64,000 nucleotides of DNA from Nocardioides humi (GTDB lineage Bacteria; Actinomycetota; Actinomycetes; Propionibacteriales; Nocardioidaceae), in the NCBI RefSeq assembly GCF_006494775.1, contig NZ_CP041146.1, forward strand, positions 3,720,001-3,784,000, in the 5' to 3' direction. Both the position numbers and the translations under genes were made by a program. A model generated the notes under the pieces. The model was not told the DNA's origin, searched no databases, and saw nothing but the letters and a program-made list of their open reading frames with translations. Position 1 is the stretch's first letter. Every line of letters begins with the position of its first letter. Below, piece after piece: positions 43,510 to 52,493 of the stretch.

Positions 43510-44214
43510 ATGACCACACGCGCTCGTCGCCCCTCGTCGCCGTCCGGCCTGCTCCGGTCCGTCGCACTGGTCCGCCGTCGCGCCGACCTCGACTGGCCGG
43601 AGTTCTCCCGGCACTGGCGCGAGGAGCACGCCGCGATCGCGAGGGCACTCGATGGCATGACCAGCTATGTGCAGGCCCACGCACGGCCCGAGCTGCAGCC
43701 CGCGGGGCTCCCGGCGTCATGGCGCTATGACGGCGCCGCTCTGGCCGGGTTCGCCGATCTGGACGCACTGGAGCGGATGCGCGCCGACGCCGGCTACCGG
43801 GCTCGGGCGGTGGTCGACGAGGCTGAGTTCGTCGACCGGGCGTCCATGGCTGCGGTGCTGCTCGTCGACGGGTGGGTGGAGCCGACGCCCGCGCCGGACC
43901 TGGTGAGTGCGAGCCTGCTGCTCTTCGTCCGGGGGGAGTGCCGGCTCGACCCGCAGGCAGGTCGGACGCTCGTCGCGGACCTGGGCGACGTCACCCGATC
44001 GGCCGTCGGATCTGCGTGGAGCCTGGCGCTGGACCGCGACCCCGGGCTCGCTCCCGGCGGAGGCGAGGCGCGGGCGTACGACGCACTGCTCGAGCTGTGG
44101 TTCACGGAGACCGTCGCCGCCACCGATGCCGCGGACCGCCTGGTCGCGGCGGCGCCGGCCTTTCCCGTCGGTGTCGCGGCCTGCCTGGTGACGAGGGAGA
44201 ATCGGGTGGTGTGA
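43510..44214 (+). CDS. EthD-domain protein
   Basis: A 234-aa protein whose N-terminal half matches the dimeric alpha/beta-barrel EthD domain (RSVALVRRRADLDWPEFSRHWREEHAAIARAL at residues 16-47, RADAGYRARAVVDEAEFVD near 95). The second half is a weak repeat of the same fold. EthD proteins accompany P450 systems such as ether-degrading EthABCD, though the biochemical role is unclear. No good ribosome site precedes ATG 43510. Confidence 0.7.
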   Translation: MTTRARRPSSPSGLLRSVALVRRRADLDWPEFSRHWREEHAAIARALDGMTSYVQAHARPELQPAGLPASWRYDGAALAGFADLDALERMRADAGYRARAVVDEAEFVDRASMAAVLLVDGWVEPTPAPDLVSASLLLFVRGECRLDPQAGRTLVADLGDVTRSAVGSAWSLALDRDPGLAPGGGEARAYDALLELWFTETVAATDAADRLVAAAPAFPVGVAACLVTRENRVV

Positions 44215-44258
44215 ACGCGCGCCGACGGTGGCCGCCGGGAGGCCATTGACCCGATAAC

Positions 44259-44299
44259 CAGATGCTGTTAGGTTTTTGTTCGGCGTGACCGGCACCACA
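44259..44299 (+). promoter_or_regulatory. Island operator with degenerate CRP-like box
   Basis: CAGAT-GCT-GTTAG (44259-44271) is a variant operator flanked by ATAACC and GTTTTTG. CGTG-ACCGGCA-CCACA (44284-44299) matches the CRP-like box with two mismatches. It is upstream of the acyl-CoA synthetase operon. Confidence 0.5.
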
Positions 44300-44343
44300 C
44301 CTGCTGGACGCCCTCTCCGATCCCCCGAGACCAAGGAGTCCGC

Positions 44344-45864
44344 GTGGTCACGCATCTCACCGACTGGGTCGCCTTCAACGCCGTCCGCTTCGCCGACGAG
44401 ATCGCGGTCGACAACCTCGACACCGGTGAGGAGCTGACCTGGGCCCGCTTCGCGGACCGGGTCGCCCGCCTCAGCACCGTCCTGCGGGACCAGGGCGTGG
44501 GCGAGGGCGACCGGGTCGGCCTGATCGCCGAGGACGACTGGCACATCCTCGCGGTGCAGTTCGCCTGCATCCGGATCGGCGCGATGTACGTCCCCTTCAA
44601 CTGGCGGCTGACGTCCGGCGAGATCGAGGTCCTGGTCAAGGACGCCGAGCCAGCACTGATCCTGCACGACGGGACCTGGGCCGAGACCGCCCGCGGCCTG
44701 GCGCGCCAGCAGGGGATCGCGAGCCTGTCGTGGTCCTGCGCCGACGCCGAGGCGGACCTCGACGCGCTGCTGGACGCGGCGGCGCCGTACCGGGGACCCG
44801 GGCAGTACCGCGGCGACCAGTACACCCAGATGCTCTACACCTCGGGCACCACCGGGCTCCCGAAGGGCGCGCTGATCACGCTCGGTGGGATGGCCTGGCA
44901 CGCGATGAACGTCCAGCACGAGATGGCGATCGGCGGGCCGCCCTCCCGCTACCTCAGCTCGCTGCCGCTCTTCCACGCGGCCGGGCTCAACGCGATCGCC
45001 AACCCGACACTGCTCGCGGGCGGCCGGGTCAGCATCCAGCGCCGCTTCGACCCCGCCGCCGCGGCCGCTCTCCTCGGCGCCGCGAGCCACGGGTTCACGA
45101 ACTTCAACGCCGCTCCGGTGATGTATCGCGCGATCATGGAGGCGGCCGGCCCCGACGCCGACTTCTCCCACATCCGCGCCGGCATGGTCGGCGGCGGCGC
45201 GATCCCGGCCGACGTCGGCGCCTACTTCAGCGAGCGTGGCCTCGAGCTGCAGGCCGGCTGGGGCGCGACCGAGATGGGGCCGAGCATGACCCTGATGCCG
45301 AAGGCGTCCCGGGTCGCCAAGGCACACACCGTCGGCTTCCCGGTGCAGCACGTGCAGATCCGGGTCGTCGACCCGGTGACCAACCAGGACGTGGCTCCGG
45401 GAGAGGTCGGCGAGGCATGGGTGCGCGGTCCGTCCATCTCGCCCGGCTACTGGCGCCGCGAGGCCGACACCGACGCGGACACCCAGGCCGGGTGGTTCAA
45501 GTGCGGTGACGCGGTGTCGATCGACGACGACGGCTATGTCGCGCTGCGCGGCCGGTTCAAGGACATGTACAAGTCCGGGGGCGAGAACGTCTTCTGCGCC
45601 GAGGTGGAGCGGGTCATCGTCAGCCACCCGGCCGTCCAGGACGTAGCCGTGGTCGGCGTGCCCCACGAGCGCTGGGGCGAGGTCGGGTACGCCGTCGTGG
45701 TCGCCGAGTCCGGTCAGCTGGTCGACGAGGGCGACGTGCTCGCCCACGTCGCGGCCCGGCTCGCCAAGTACAAGGTGCCCACGCGGGTGATCGTCGTCGA
45801 CGACTTCCCGCGCAATGTCACCGGCAAGATCCAGAAGAACGTCCTGCGCGACCAGATCGTCTGA
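44344..45864 (+). CDS. Acyl-CoA synthetase (AMP-forming)
   Basis: A 506-aa adenylate-forming ligase that activates a carboxylic acid to its CoA thioester. It has the P-loop motif YTSGTTGLPKGAL near residue 162, GWGATEMGPS near 303, the hinge LRGRFKDMYKSGGENV near 400 and the C-terminal Lys in NVTGKIQKN near 497. GTG start with AAGGAG. It heads a run of same-strand genes to 51242 and probably provides the CoA ester for the later steps. Substrate choice is not deducible. Confidence 0.92.
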   Translation: MVTHLTDWVAFNAVRFADEIAVDNLDTGEELTWARFADRVARLSTVLRDQGVGEGDRVGLIAEDDWHILAVQFACIRIGAMYVPFNWRLTSGEIEVLVKDAEPALILHDGTWAETARGLARQQGIASLSWSCADAEADLDALLDAAAPYRGPGQYRGDQYTQMLYTSGTTGLPKGALITLGGMAWHAMNVQHEMAIGGPPSRYLSSLPLFHAAGLNAIANPTLLAGGRVSIQRRFDPAAAAALLGAASHGFTNFNAAPVMYRAIMEAAGPDADFSHIRAGMVGGGAIPADVGAYFSERGLELQAGWGATEMGPSMTLMPKASRVAKAHTVGFPVQHVQIRVVDPVTNQDVAPGEVGEAWVRGPSISPGYWRREADTDADTQAGWFKCGDAVSIDDDGYVALRGRFKDMYKSGGENVFCAEVERVIVSHPAVQDVAVVGVPHERWGEVGYAVVVAESGQLVDEGDVLAHVAARLAKYKVPTRVIVVDDFPRNVTGKIQKNVLRDQIV

Positions 45865-45893
45865 CGACGGTCGCCCCAAGAGGAGGAGCACTC

Positions 45894-47942
45894 GTGAGCG
45901 TCGACATCCAGGACCGGGCCGAGCAGGACCTCGAGCTGGTCTGGCAGCCCCTGACCATCAGGAACGTCACGCTGCGCAACCGGATCGTCCGCTCCGCGCA
46001 CGGCACCGGCTTCGCGCGCGGCATGGTCACCGACACGCTCAAGCAGTACCACCTCGCGCGGGCGCGCGGCGGGGTCGCGCTCAGCTTCGGCGAGGGCGGC
46101 CAGGTGCACTGGAGCTCGCCGGGCTTCCTCGACCTGTCGAGCGACGCGGTCATCGACGGTCTCGCCGATCTCGCCTCGTCGGTGCAGGCGGAGGGGATGA
46201 AGTTCTTCCAGCAGCTGATGCACGGCGGCCCGACGCTCTACGCCCACGACGGCTCGGCGCCCTGGGCCGCGTCCGCGGTCACCGACCCGGTGCTGGGCAT
46301 CGTGCCGCACCCGATGACCAAGGCCATGATCGACGAGGTGGTCGCGGGCTTCGCGGCTGCCGCGTCCCGGGTGCAGCAGGCCGGCCTGGACGGCGTGGAG
46401 ATCCACGGCGGCCACAGCTACCTGTTCAGCTCGTTCCTCGCCCCCGGCACCAACCTGCGCACCGACGAGTACGGCGGTCCGCTGGAGAACCGGATGCGGA
46501 TCCTGGTCGAGGCCCTGCAGGCCGTCCGTGCCGCGGTCGGTCCCGACTTCGTCGTCGGCGTGCGCCTCTCGCCGGATGGCGCCGACAATCTCACCACCGC
46601 CGACGACGTGGTCGCGGTGATGGGCCGGCTCGAGGACGCCGGGCTGGCCGACTACTTCAATGTGTCCTACGGCAGCCACTACCGCCGGTCCAAGCTGATC
46701 GGGATCACCCGTGAGCCGCACAACTACATGGTCGAGCAGGCCACCGGCGCGATCACCCGCGAGACCCGGCTGCCGACGATGGTCACCGGCCGGATCCTCA
46801 CCATGCAGGACGCCGAGCGGATCCTGCGCAACGGCGAGGCCGACATGATCTCCATGGTCCGGGCGCTGATCGCCGAGCCCGAGATCGTCAGCAAGACGCA
46901 GCAGGGCCGGGCGGCGGAGATCCGCCCCTGCATCTCCTGCGACCAGGCCTGCGCGGGCGGGCTGACCAGCCGCGGGCTGATGGGCTGTGTCGTCAACCCG
47001 GCCTGCGGTCACGAGGCGCGGCGCGGCGACGCGCTGGTCCAGATCAGTCCGCGCCGCCGTACCGTCCTGGTCATCGGCGGTGGCCCGGCCGGCATGGAGG
47101 CGGCCCGCTCGTGCGCGCTCGCCGGCCACCGGGTCGTGCTCCACGAGCAGGCGGACCGGCTGGGCGGGCAGCTGAACCTGATCCGGCGCTCGCCGTCGCG
47201 CGCCGACGTCGCCGAGCTGCTGCCCTACTACGAGACCGAGCTGGCGCGGCTCGGCGTCGAGGTCGTGCTCGGCTCCGCCCTGCGGACCCGGGCCGACGTC
47301 GACGCGGTGGGCGCCGACCAGGTCGTGCTCGCGACCGGCGCGACCCCGCGGCGCGACGGCTTCCAGGCCTGGCGCCCGGGCGCGGCGCCGGCGGGTTTCG
47401 ACTCGGTCCGGGTGCTCACCGGCTGGGACGTGATCGAGGGCGCCGAGATCGTGGGTCCGGTGCTGCTGGTCGACGAGATCGGCCACTACGAGTCGATCGA
47501 CGTCGCCGACCTGTTGGTCCGAGCCGGTCACGCGGTGCACCACGTGACCCGGTTCTCGCACCTGGCCGCCAACATCCCCGTCGCCTACGACTACGCCGCG
47601 GCGCCCCACGCCGAGGAGCTCTTCAAGGGCGACTACGAGCTGCACACCCGCTCGCTGGTGCACGCGCTGGAGGCCGGCAAGGCGACGATCGCCCCGCTGG
47701 CCGCGCCGCATCGGCTGCGGGAGCTGGAGATCGGCACCTTCGTGTTCATGTCGGGCGCGGTTCCCGACGAGGAGCTGTACGCCGAGCTCGAGTCCGTCCC
47801 CGAGCTGTACCGGATCGGCGACGCGCTCGGTCCGCGCACGCTGGAGCCCGCGATCACCGAGGGCTCGCTGGCCGCCGAGCGGTTCGAGGCCGGCTGGGGC
47901 CGGGCGAGCTGGGTGCGCTACTCGGGCGGCAGCTCGGTCTGA
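45894..47942 (+). CDS. NADH:flavin oxidoreductase / 2,4-dienoyl-CoA reductase-like
   Basis: A 682-aa OYE barrel plus FAD domain. FMN-barrel segment EIHGGHSYLFSSFLAPGTNLRTDEYGG is near residue 170. The 4Fe-4S motif CISCDQAC...C near 345 keeps the usual Cys set. The FAD motif VLVIGGGPAGMEAAR is near 390. GTG start behind AGGAGGAG. Its stop overlaps the next start (TGATG), giving two coupled reductases that may form a complex or act sequentially. Confidence 0.92.
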   Translation: MSVDIQDRAEQDLELVWQPLTIRNVTLRNRIVRSAHGTGFARGMVTDTLKQYHLARARGGVALSFGEGGQVHWSSPGFLDLSSDAVIDGLADLASSVQAEGMKFFQQLMHGGPTLYAHDGSAPWAASAVTDPVLGIVPHPMTKAMIDEVVAGFAAAASRVQQAGLDGVEIHGGHSYLFSSFLAPGTNLRTDEYGGPLENRMRILVEALQAVRAAVGPDFVVGVRLSPDGADNLTTADDVVAVMGRLEDAGLADYFNVSYGSHYRRSKLIGITREPHNYMVEQATGAITRETRLPTMVTGRILTMQDAERILRNGEADMISMVRALIAEPEIVSKTQQGRAAEIRPCISCDQACAGGLTSRGLMGCVVNPACGHEARRGDALVQISPRRRTVLVIGGGPAGMEAARSCALAGHRVVLHEQADRLGGQLNLIRRSPSRADVAELLPYYETELARLGVEVVLGSALRTRADVDAVGADQVVLATGATPRRDGFQAWRPGAAPAGFDSVRVLTGWDVIEGAEIVGPVLLVDEIGHYESIDVADLLVRAGHAVHHVTRFSHLAANIPVAYDYAAAPHAEELFKGDYELHTRSLVHALEAGKATIAPLAAPHRLRELEIGTFVFMSGAVPDEELYAELESVPELYRIGDALGPRTLEPAITEGSLAAERFEAGWGRASWVRYSGGSSV

Positions 47943-49930
47943 TGGCGCTGGACTCGGTCCTCGCCCCACTGCGGTTGGGGCCGTTGACGATCCGCAACCG
48001 GGTCGCGATCACCGCTCACATGACCGGATACGCCGAGCAGGGCCTGGTCTCCGACACCCTGGTCGACTACCTGCAGGCCCGGGCCCGGGGTGGGGTCGGG
48101 CTGATCGTCACCGAGGCCGGAGCCGTCCACGAGACCTACCGGCCGGCGTCCTTCCAGCTCTATCGGGAGGACGTCGGGCCGGGCCTCGCCCGGCTCGCCG
48201 AGGCGGTCCACGCCGAGGGCGCGGTGATCTTCGGGCAGGCCAACCACGGCGGCGCCGCGGCTCCGCCGCTGCCCGAGGGCCGGCCCGCGCTCTCGCCGTC
48301 CGACAACGACGGCATCTACGGCGCCCCGGCGCGGGCGATGAGTCGCGGCGAGATCCAGGAGATCCAGGACGCCTTCGTGCACGCCGCCCGGGTGTTCTCG
48401 GCCGCCGGCCTCGACGGCTGCGAGGTGCACGGCGCGCACCACTATCTGGTCAACCACTTCCTGTCGCCGCTCTACAACCGGCGCACCGACGACTACGGCG
48501 GCTCGCCGGAGAACCGGCTGCGGTTCGTTGCCGAGATCCTCGAGCGGATGCGTGCCGAGACCCGGCCCGGCTTCGTGCTCGGCATCCGGCTCAGCGCCGA
48601 CGTCGGTCCCGGCGGACTGGACTCCCAGGGCCTGCTCGACGTCGGGCAGGCGCTCGCCGAGCGTGGCCTGGTCGACTACGTCGGCTTCTCGCTCGGTGGG
48701 CGCACCCCGGAGTCCTTCCCGCTGATGACCGGCGGCATGGAGCGCCCCGCCGGCTACGAGCTGGAGTGGAACGAGCGGGCCTCGCGTGCTCTCACCGTGC
48801 CGACCCTGGTGACCGGCCGCTACCGGACCCTCGCCGAGGCGGATGCCGCGATCGCCGGGGGCGCGGCCGACCTGGTCGGCATGACCCGGGCGCACATCGC
48901 CGACCCGGAGATCGTGCGGAAGACGATGGCGGGCACGCCCGAGCGGGTGCGCCCGTGCATCGGGTGCAACGAGTGCGTGCGCGCGATCATCACCCAGGCC
49001 GCGATCCGCTGCGCCGTGAACCCGGCCCTGCCCCGGGGCGGAGGCAGCGACGATGTCGCGCCGCCCGTCCGGCGGCACCGGGTCACCGTCGTCGGCGCCG
49101 GCCCGGCCGGCCTGGAGGCGGCCCGGGCGGCCGCGCTGGGCGGCCACCAGGTCACCCTTCTCGAGGCCGCGGACAGGCTCGGCGGTGTCGCCCGCCGGGC
49201 CTCCGAGCGGATCCCCAACGCCGGCGGTACCGCCGAGGCGATCGCCTGGACCGAGCGCGAGATCGCCCGGCTCGGGGTCGAGGTCCGGCTCGGTGCGTCC
49301 GCCGACGCGGAGCGGGTGCTCGCCACCCGGCCGGACCTGGTGATCGCCGCGACCGGCTCGCTCCCGCGCCACGACGCGCGGCAGACCGCCCGGCCGGGCG
49401 TGCTCGTGCCGGGCGGCGACCGGGCGCACGTCGTACCGGCGCGCGAGGTGCTGGACCTCGCGACCTTCCCCGCTGCCGCGGTGGTCGTCGACGAGCTGGG
49501 CGACTATCCCGCCATCGGCGTCGCCGAGCTGCTCGTCGCGAACGGCACCACCGTCCACTTCGTGACCTCGCTGCCCTCGATCGGCTATCCGATCGAGGCG
49601 ACCGGCCGCCCCAGTCTGGCGCTCGCGCGACTGCGGCCCAGCGGTCGGTTCACCGCTCATCCGCTGGCGATGCTGGCCGAGGTCGGCGAGCACGACGCGA
49701 CGATCGAGGACCTGATGGGTCACACCCGGCAGCGCCTCGTCGCCGACCTGGTGGTCATGGTGACCAGGCCCGCGCCGGCTCGCCCGGACTGGCTGACCGG
49801 CCTCGGCGTCCCGGTCGAGGTGGTCGGCGACGCGGTGCTGCCGCGGACGTACCGGACCGCGGTCCACGAGGGCCATCAGGCAGGTCTCCGGGTGGCGGAG
49901 CTGTGCGAGCGGGAGATGAGGGTGTCGTGA
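47942..49930 (+). CDS. NADH:flavin oxidoreductase / 2,4-dienoyl-CoA reductase-like
   Basis: A 662-aa paralogue of the preceding gene. The barrel segment EVHGAHHYLVNHFLSPLYNRRTDDYGGSPENR is near residue 160, the Fe-S motif CIGCNEC...C near 339 and the FAD motif VTVVGAGPAGLEAARAA near 381. It is coupled by overlap to both neighbours. Conservation of the Cys ligands suggests a true reductase. It is one of three OYE-type enzymes in the window. Confidence 0.92.
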   Translation: MALDSVLAPLRLGPLTIRNRVAITAHMTGYAEQGLVSDTLVDYLQARARGGVGLIVTEAGAVHETYRPASFQLYREDVGPGLARLAEAVHAEGAVIFGQANHGGAAAPPLPEGRPALSPSDNDGIYGAPARAMSRGEIQEIQDAFVHAARVFSAAGLDGCEVHGAHHYLVNHFLSPLYNRRTDDYGGSPENRLRFVAEILERMRAETRPGFVLGIRLSADVGPGGLDSQGLLDVGQALAERGLVDYVGFSLGGRTPESFPLMTGGMERPAGYELEWNERASRALTVPTLVTGRYRTLAEADAAIAGGAADLVGMTRAHIADPEIVRKTMAGTPERVRPCIGCNECVRAIITQAAIRCAVNPALPRGGGSDDVAPPVRRHRVTVVGAGPAGLEAARAAALGGHQVTLLEAADRLGGVARRASERIPNAGGTAEAIAWTEREIARLGVEVRLGASADAERVLATRPDLVIAATGSLPRHDARQTARPGVLVPGGDRAHVVPAREVLDLATFPAAAVVVDELGDYPAIGVAELLVANGTTVHFVTSLPSIGYPIEATGRPSLALARLRPSGRFTAHPLAMLAEVGEHDATIEDLMGHTRQRLVADLVVMVTRPAPARPDWLTGLGVPVEVVGDAVLPRTYRTAVHEGHQAGLRVAELCEREMRVS

Positions 49931-50829
49931 CGGGTGTCGAGGTGGTGGAGGTCGGTCCGCGCGACGGCCTGCAGAACGAGGCGACCATCGTGTCGGTGGC
50001 CGACAAGGTGCGCTTCGTGGAGCTGGCCCTGGCCGCCGGTGTACGACGGATGGAGGCGGTCTCGTTCGTCCGTCCCGACGCCGTGCCCCAGATGGCCGAC
50101 GCCGAGGCGGTGATGGCGCGGGTGCCGCGCCGCGACGACGTGTCGTACATCGGCCTGGTCCTCAACCGTCGCGGCTTCACCCGCGCCGTGGATGCCGGCG
50201 TGGACGAGGTGAACCTGGTGGTCGCGGCGAGCGAGTCCTTCAACCGGCGCAACCAGAACGCCGGGACCGAGGAGCTGGCCGCGATGGTCGAGGAGGTCGT
50301 CGCCGAGTCGGTGGCGGCCGGCCTGCCCGCATCGGTCACCATCGCCACCGCCTTCGGCTGTCCGTTCGAGGGCGAGGTGCCACCCGATGTCGTGGTGGAC
50401 CTCGCTGCCCGAGCCGGCGTGGCCGGCGCGGTCGAGATCGCGGTCGCCGACACGATCGGGGTCGGGGTGCCGGGTCAGGTGCGCGTGCTGGTCGACGGCA
50501 TCCGCTCGGTGAGCACGGCGCGGCTGCGCGCCCACTTCCACAACACCCGCAACACCGGCTATGCGAACGCCGTGGCCGCGGTCGACGCGGGGGTCGGTGT
50601 GCTCGACGCGAGCATCGGCGGGATCGGGGGCTGCCCGTTCGCCCCACGCGCCACCGGCAACATCGCCACCGAGGACCTGGTCTACCTGCTCGACCGGTCC
50701 GGCCTGCCGAGCGGTCTCACGGTGCCCGAGCTGGTCCGCGCCGCGGAGTTCATCGGTGAGCGGCTCGGGCATGCCGTACCCTCGCTCGTCTCCAAGGCCG
50801 GCGGGTTCCCGACAGGAGACGCGGCATGA
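49927..50829 (+). CDS. Hydroxymethylglutaryl-CoA lyase-like enzyme
   Basis: A 300-aa DRE-TIM metallolyase. It has VEVGPRDGLQNE near residue 6, AFGCPFEGEV near 140, the metal HFHNTRNTGYANAV near 200 and the HMG-CoA-lyase signature ASIGGIGGCPFAPRATGN near 232. It would cleave a 3-hydroxy-3-methylacyl-CoA to acetyl-CoA and a keto-product, a step expected for methyl-branched substrates. GTG start overlaps the preceding stop. Confidence 0.9.
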   Translation: MTGVEVVEVGPRDGLQNEATIVSVADKVRFVELALAAGVRRMEAVSFVRPDAVPQMADAEAVMARVPRRDDVSYIGLVLNRRGFTRAVDAGVDEVNLVVAASESFNRRNQNAGTEELAAMVEEVVAESVAAGLPASVTIATAFGCPFEGEVPPDVVVDLAARAGVAGAVEIAVADTIGVGVPGQVRVLVDGIRSVSTARLRAHFHNTRNTGYANAVAAVDAGVGVLDASIGGIGGCPFAPRATGNIATEDLVYLLDRSGLPSGLTVPELVRAAEFIGERLGHAVPSLVSKAGGFPTGDAA

Positions 50830-51242
50830 CGAGCGACCTGCCCGTGGTCCCGGAGAGCCATCGCGACCTGACCCGGCTGCTGACGGCCACCCTGGCCACC
50901 ACCATGCCGGACGGCTCGATCCAGGTGACCGCCATCGCCTTCCACTTCGACGAGGAGAGCGGACTCTTCCAGATCTCCCTCAACGACAGCCGGCAGAAGG
51001 CGCGCAACCTGCGGCGTGACCCGTCGGCGACGCTCTTCGTCATCGACCCGGAGAACAAGTACCGCACGCTCGAGGTGCGGGCCCGGGCGCTGGTCGAGCC
51101 GGATCCGGACTTCGCCTTCGCGGCCCTGGCGGGTGCTCGCTACGGGCACGACTTCCACGACCTCGACGGGCCGGGGGAGACCCGGAGCAAGGTCACCTTC
51201 GTGCCACGGCGGATCGTGGCCACCGACCTCACCCCGGCGTGA
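50826..51242 (+). CDS. PPOX-class F420-dependent oxidoreductase-like protein
   Basis: A 138-aa split-barrel flavin/F420-binding protein. LLTATLATTMPDGSIQVTAIAFHFDEESGLFQISL near residue 18 and RRDPSATLFVIDPENKYRTLEVRA near 63 are typical of the PPOX family. It is coupled to the lyase by a 4-base overlap and overlaps the 3' end of the convergent P450 by 14 bases. It probably reduces a C=C or C=O using F420H2. Confidence 0.83.
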   Translation: MTSDLPVVPESHRDLTRLLTATLATTMPDGSIQVTAIAFHFDEESGLFQISLNDSRQKARNLRRDPSATLFVIDPENKYRTLEVRARALVEPDPDFAFAALAGARYGHDFHDLDGPGETRSKVTFVPRRIVATDLTPA

Positions 51243-52433
51243 CGACCTGCGGCCGGCGGACCCGGAGGGCGCGCAGGCCGTAGGTGCTGAATCCGGACCG
51301 CGGCTCGGGCCGCCCGTCGACGGCCAGGTCCGGGAGGTGGTCGAGCAGGTGCTCCAGCACGACCTGGATCTCCAGCTTCGCCAGCGCCTCGCCGATGCAG
51401 CGGTGTCGGCCGTGGCCGAAGGTGAGGTGGCGGTGTACGCCGGGCCGGTCGGGGTCGAACCGCTCCGGGTCCGCGAACTGCTCGGGGTCGTAGTTGCCCG
51501 CGCCGAAGGTCAGCATCACCTTCTCGTGCGGCTGGATCCGCACGCCGCGCACCTCGACCTCCTGGCGCGCGGTCCGGCCCATGTTCCAGGCCGGCGGGTC
51601 CAGGCGCAGCGCCTCGTCGATCGCCGCCGGGAGCAGCGAGCGGTCGGTCGCGAGCCGGTCGAGGAGGCCGGGCTCGGTGAGAACGCGGTACACCGTGTTG
51701 ACGATGCCGTCGACGGTCGTGCTGTGGCCGGCGATGATCAGCGCGTTGGTCAGGCCGCGCAGCTGGTCGAACGGAATCGGCCGCCCGTCGATCTCGCCGT
51801 TGACGATCTCGCCGAGGATGTCGACGCTGGGTCTGCCGATCCGCTGCTCCAGCTCGTCGGTGACCACCGCCTCGACGGCCGCCGCCGCGCGCCGGGCGCG
51901 GTCGGGGTCGGACCGGTCGGTGTTGGCGACCATCCACTCCTCGGTGATCTCGGAGACGTACTCCCACTGCTGGCGGAAGCCGAGGATCGCGGAGATCACC
52001 GAGGTCGGCACCCGCCAGGCCACCTCTCGCACCAGGTCGGCCTCGCCGCTCTCGCGCAGGCCCGCGAAGGCGTCCGCGACGATCGCCTCGATCTGCGGCC
52101 GCCAGCGCTGCAGCTGCTTGGCGGTGAAGTACGGCATCACGTGGCGGCGCCACGCGGTGTGCACGGGCGGGTCCAGCTCGGCGGGGATGGACCGCACGGC
52201 CATCGCCGGGCGGGGATGTTGTGCCCCTCCTCGACGGTGAAGGTCTCCCAGTCGTTGGCGGCCCGGGTGATGTCGTCGTACTTGGTCAGCGCCCAGTAGC
52301 CGCCGACCGCGTCGGTCCACGCGACCGGCGTCTCCCGCTGCAGCCGGCGCAGCGTCCCGAACAGGCGCGGCGCGAGCGCCGGGTCGGTGTTGTCGAAGTC
52401 GACCGTGTGCGGCGACTTGCGGTCCAGGTCCAT
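51229..52433 (-). CDS. Cytochrome P450 (AGHSTT I-helix; one-base frameshift)
   Basis: Class-I P450, about 401 aa after correction, a close paralogue of the P450 at 29733. The heme signature FGHGRHRCIGEALAK is present, and the I-helix reads IAGHSTTVDG, lacking the usual acid before Thr. The N-terminal part (to VEEGHNIPA) and the rest (from AMAVRSIPAELDPP) are in different frames. One added base in the G-run at 52208-52210 joins them and aligns with the paralogue. ATG 52433 with AAGGG is preferred over a TTG inside the operator. Confidence 0.88.
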
Positions 52434-52454
52434 CGGCTCACCCTTCGCTGAAAT

Positions 52455-52493
52455 CAAACGGTGTTACGTTATCGAGGAGTGGCGCGGGTCACA
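52455..52493 (-). promoter_or_regulatory. Island operator plus CRP-like box before P450
   Basis: CAAAC-GGT-GTTAC (52455-52467) and AGTG-GCGCGGG-TCACA (52478-52493). On the minus strand TTGTGA and TAACGT are spaced 17 bases apart and look like -35 and -10 boxes, with the operator just downstream. The epimerase gene ends inside the interval at 52469. Confidence 0.6.

Noticed and set aside
51229..52433. P450 as a genuine pseudogene
   Set aside because: Only one base is wrong, in a G-run, and the promoter, operator and all motifs are intact; six other genes show the same kind of defect.
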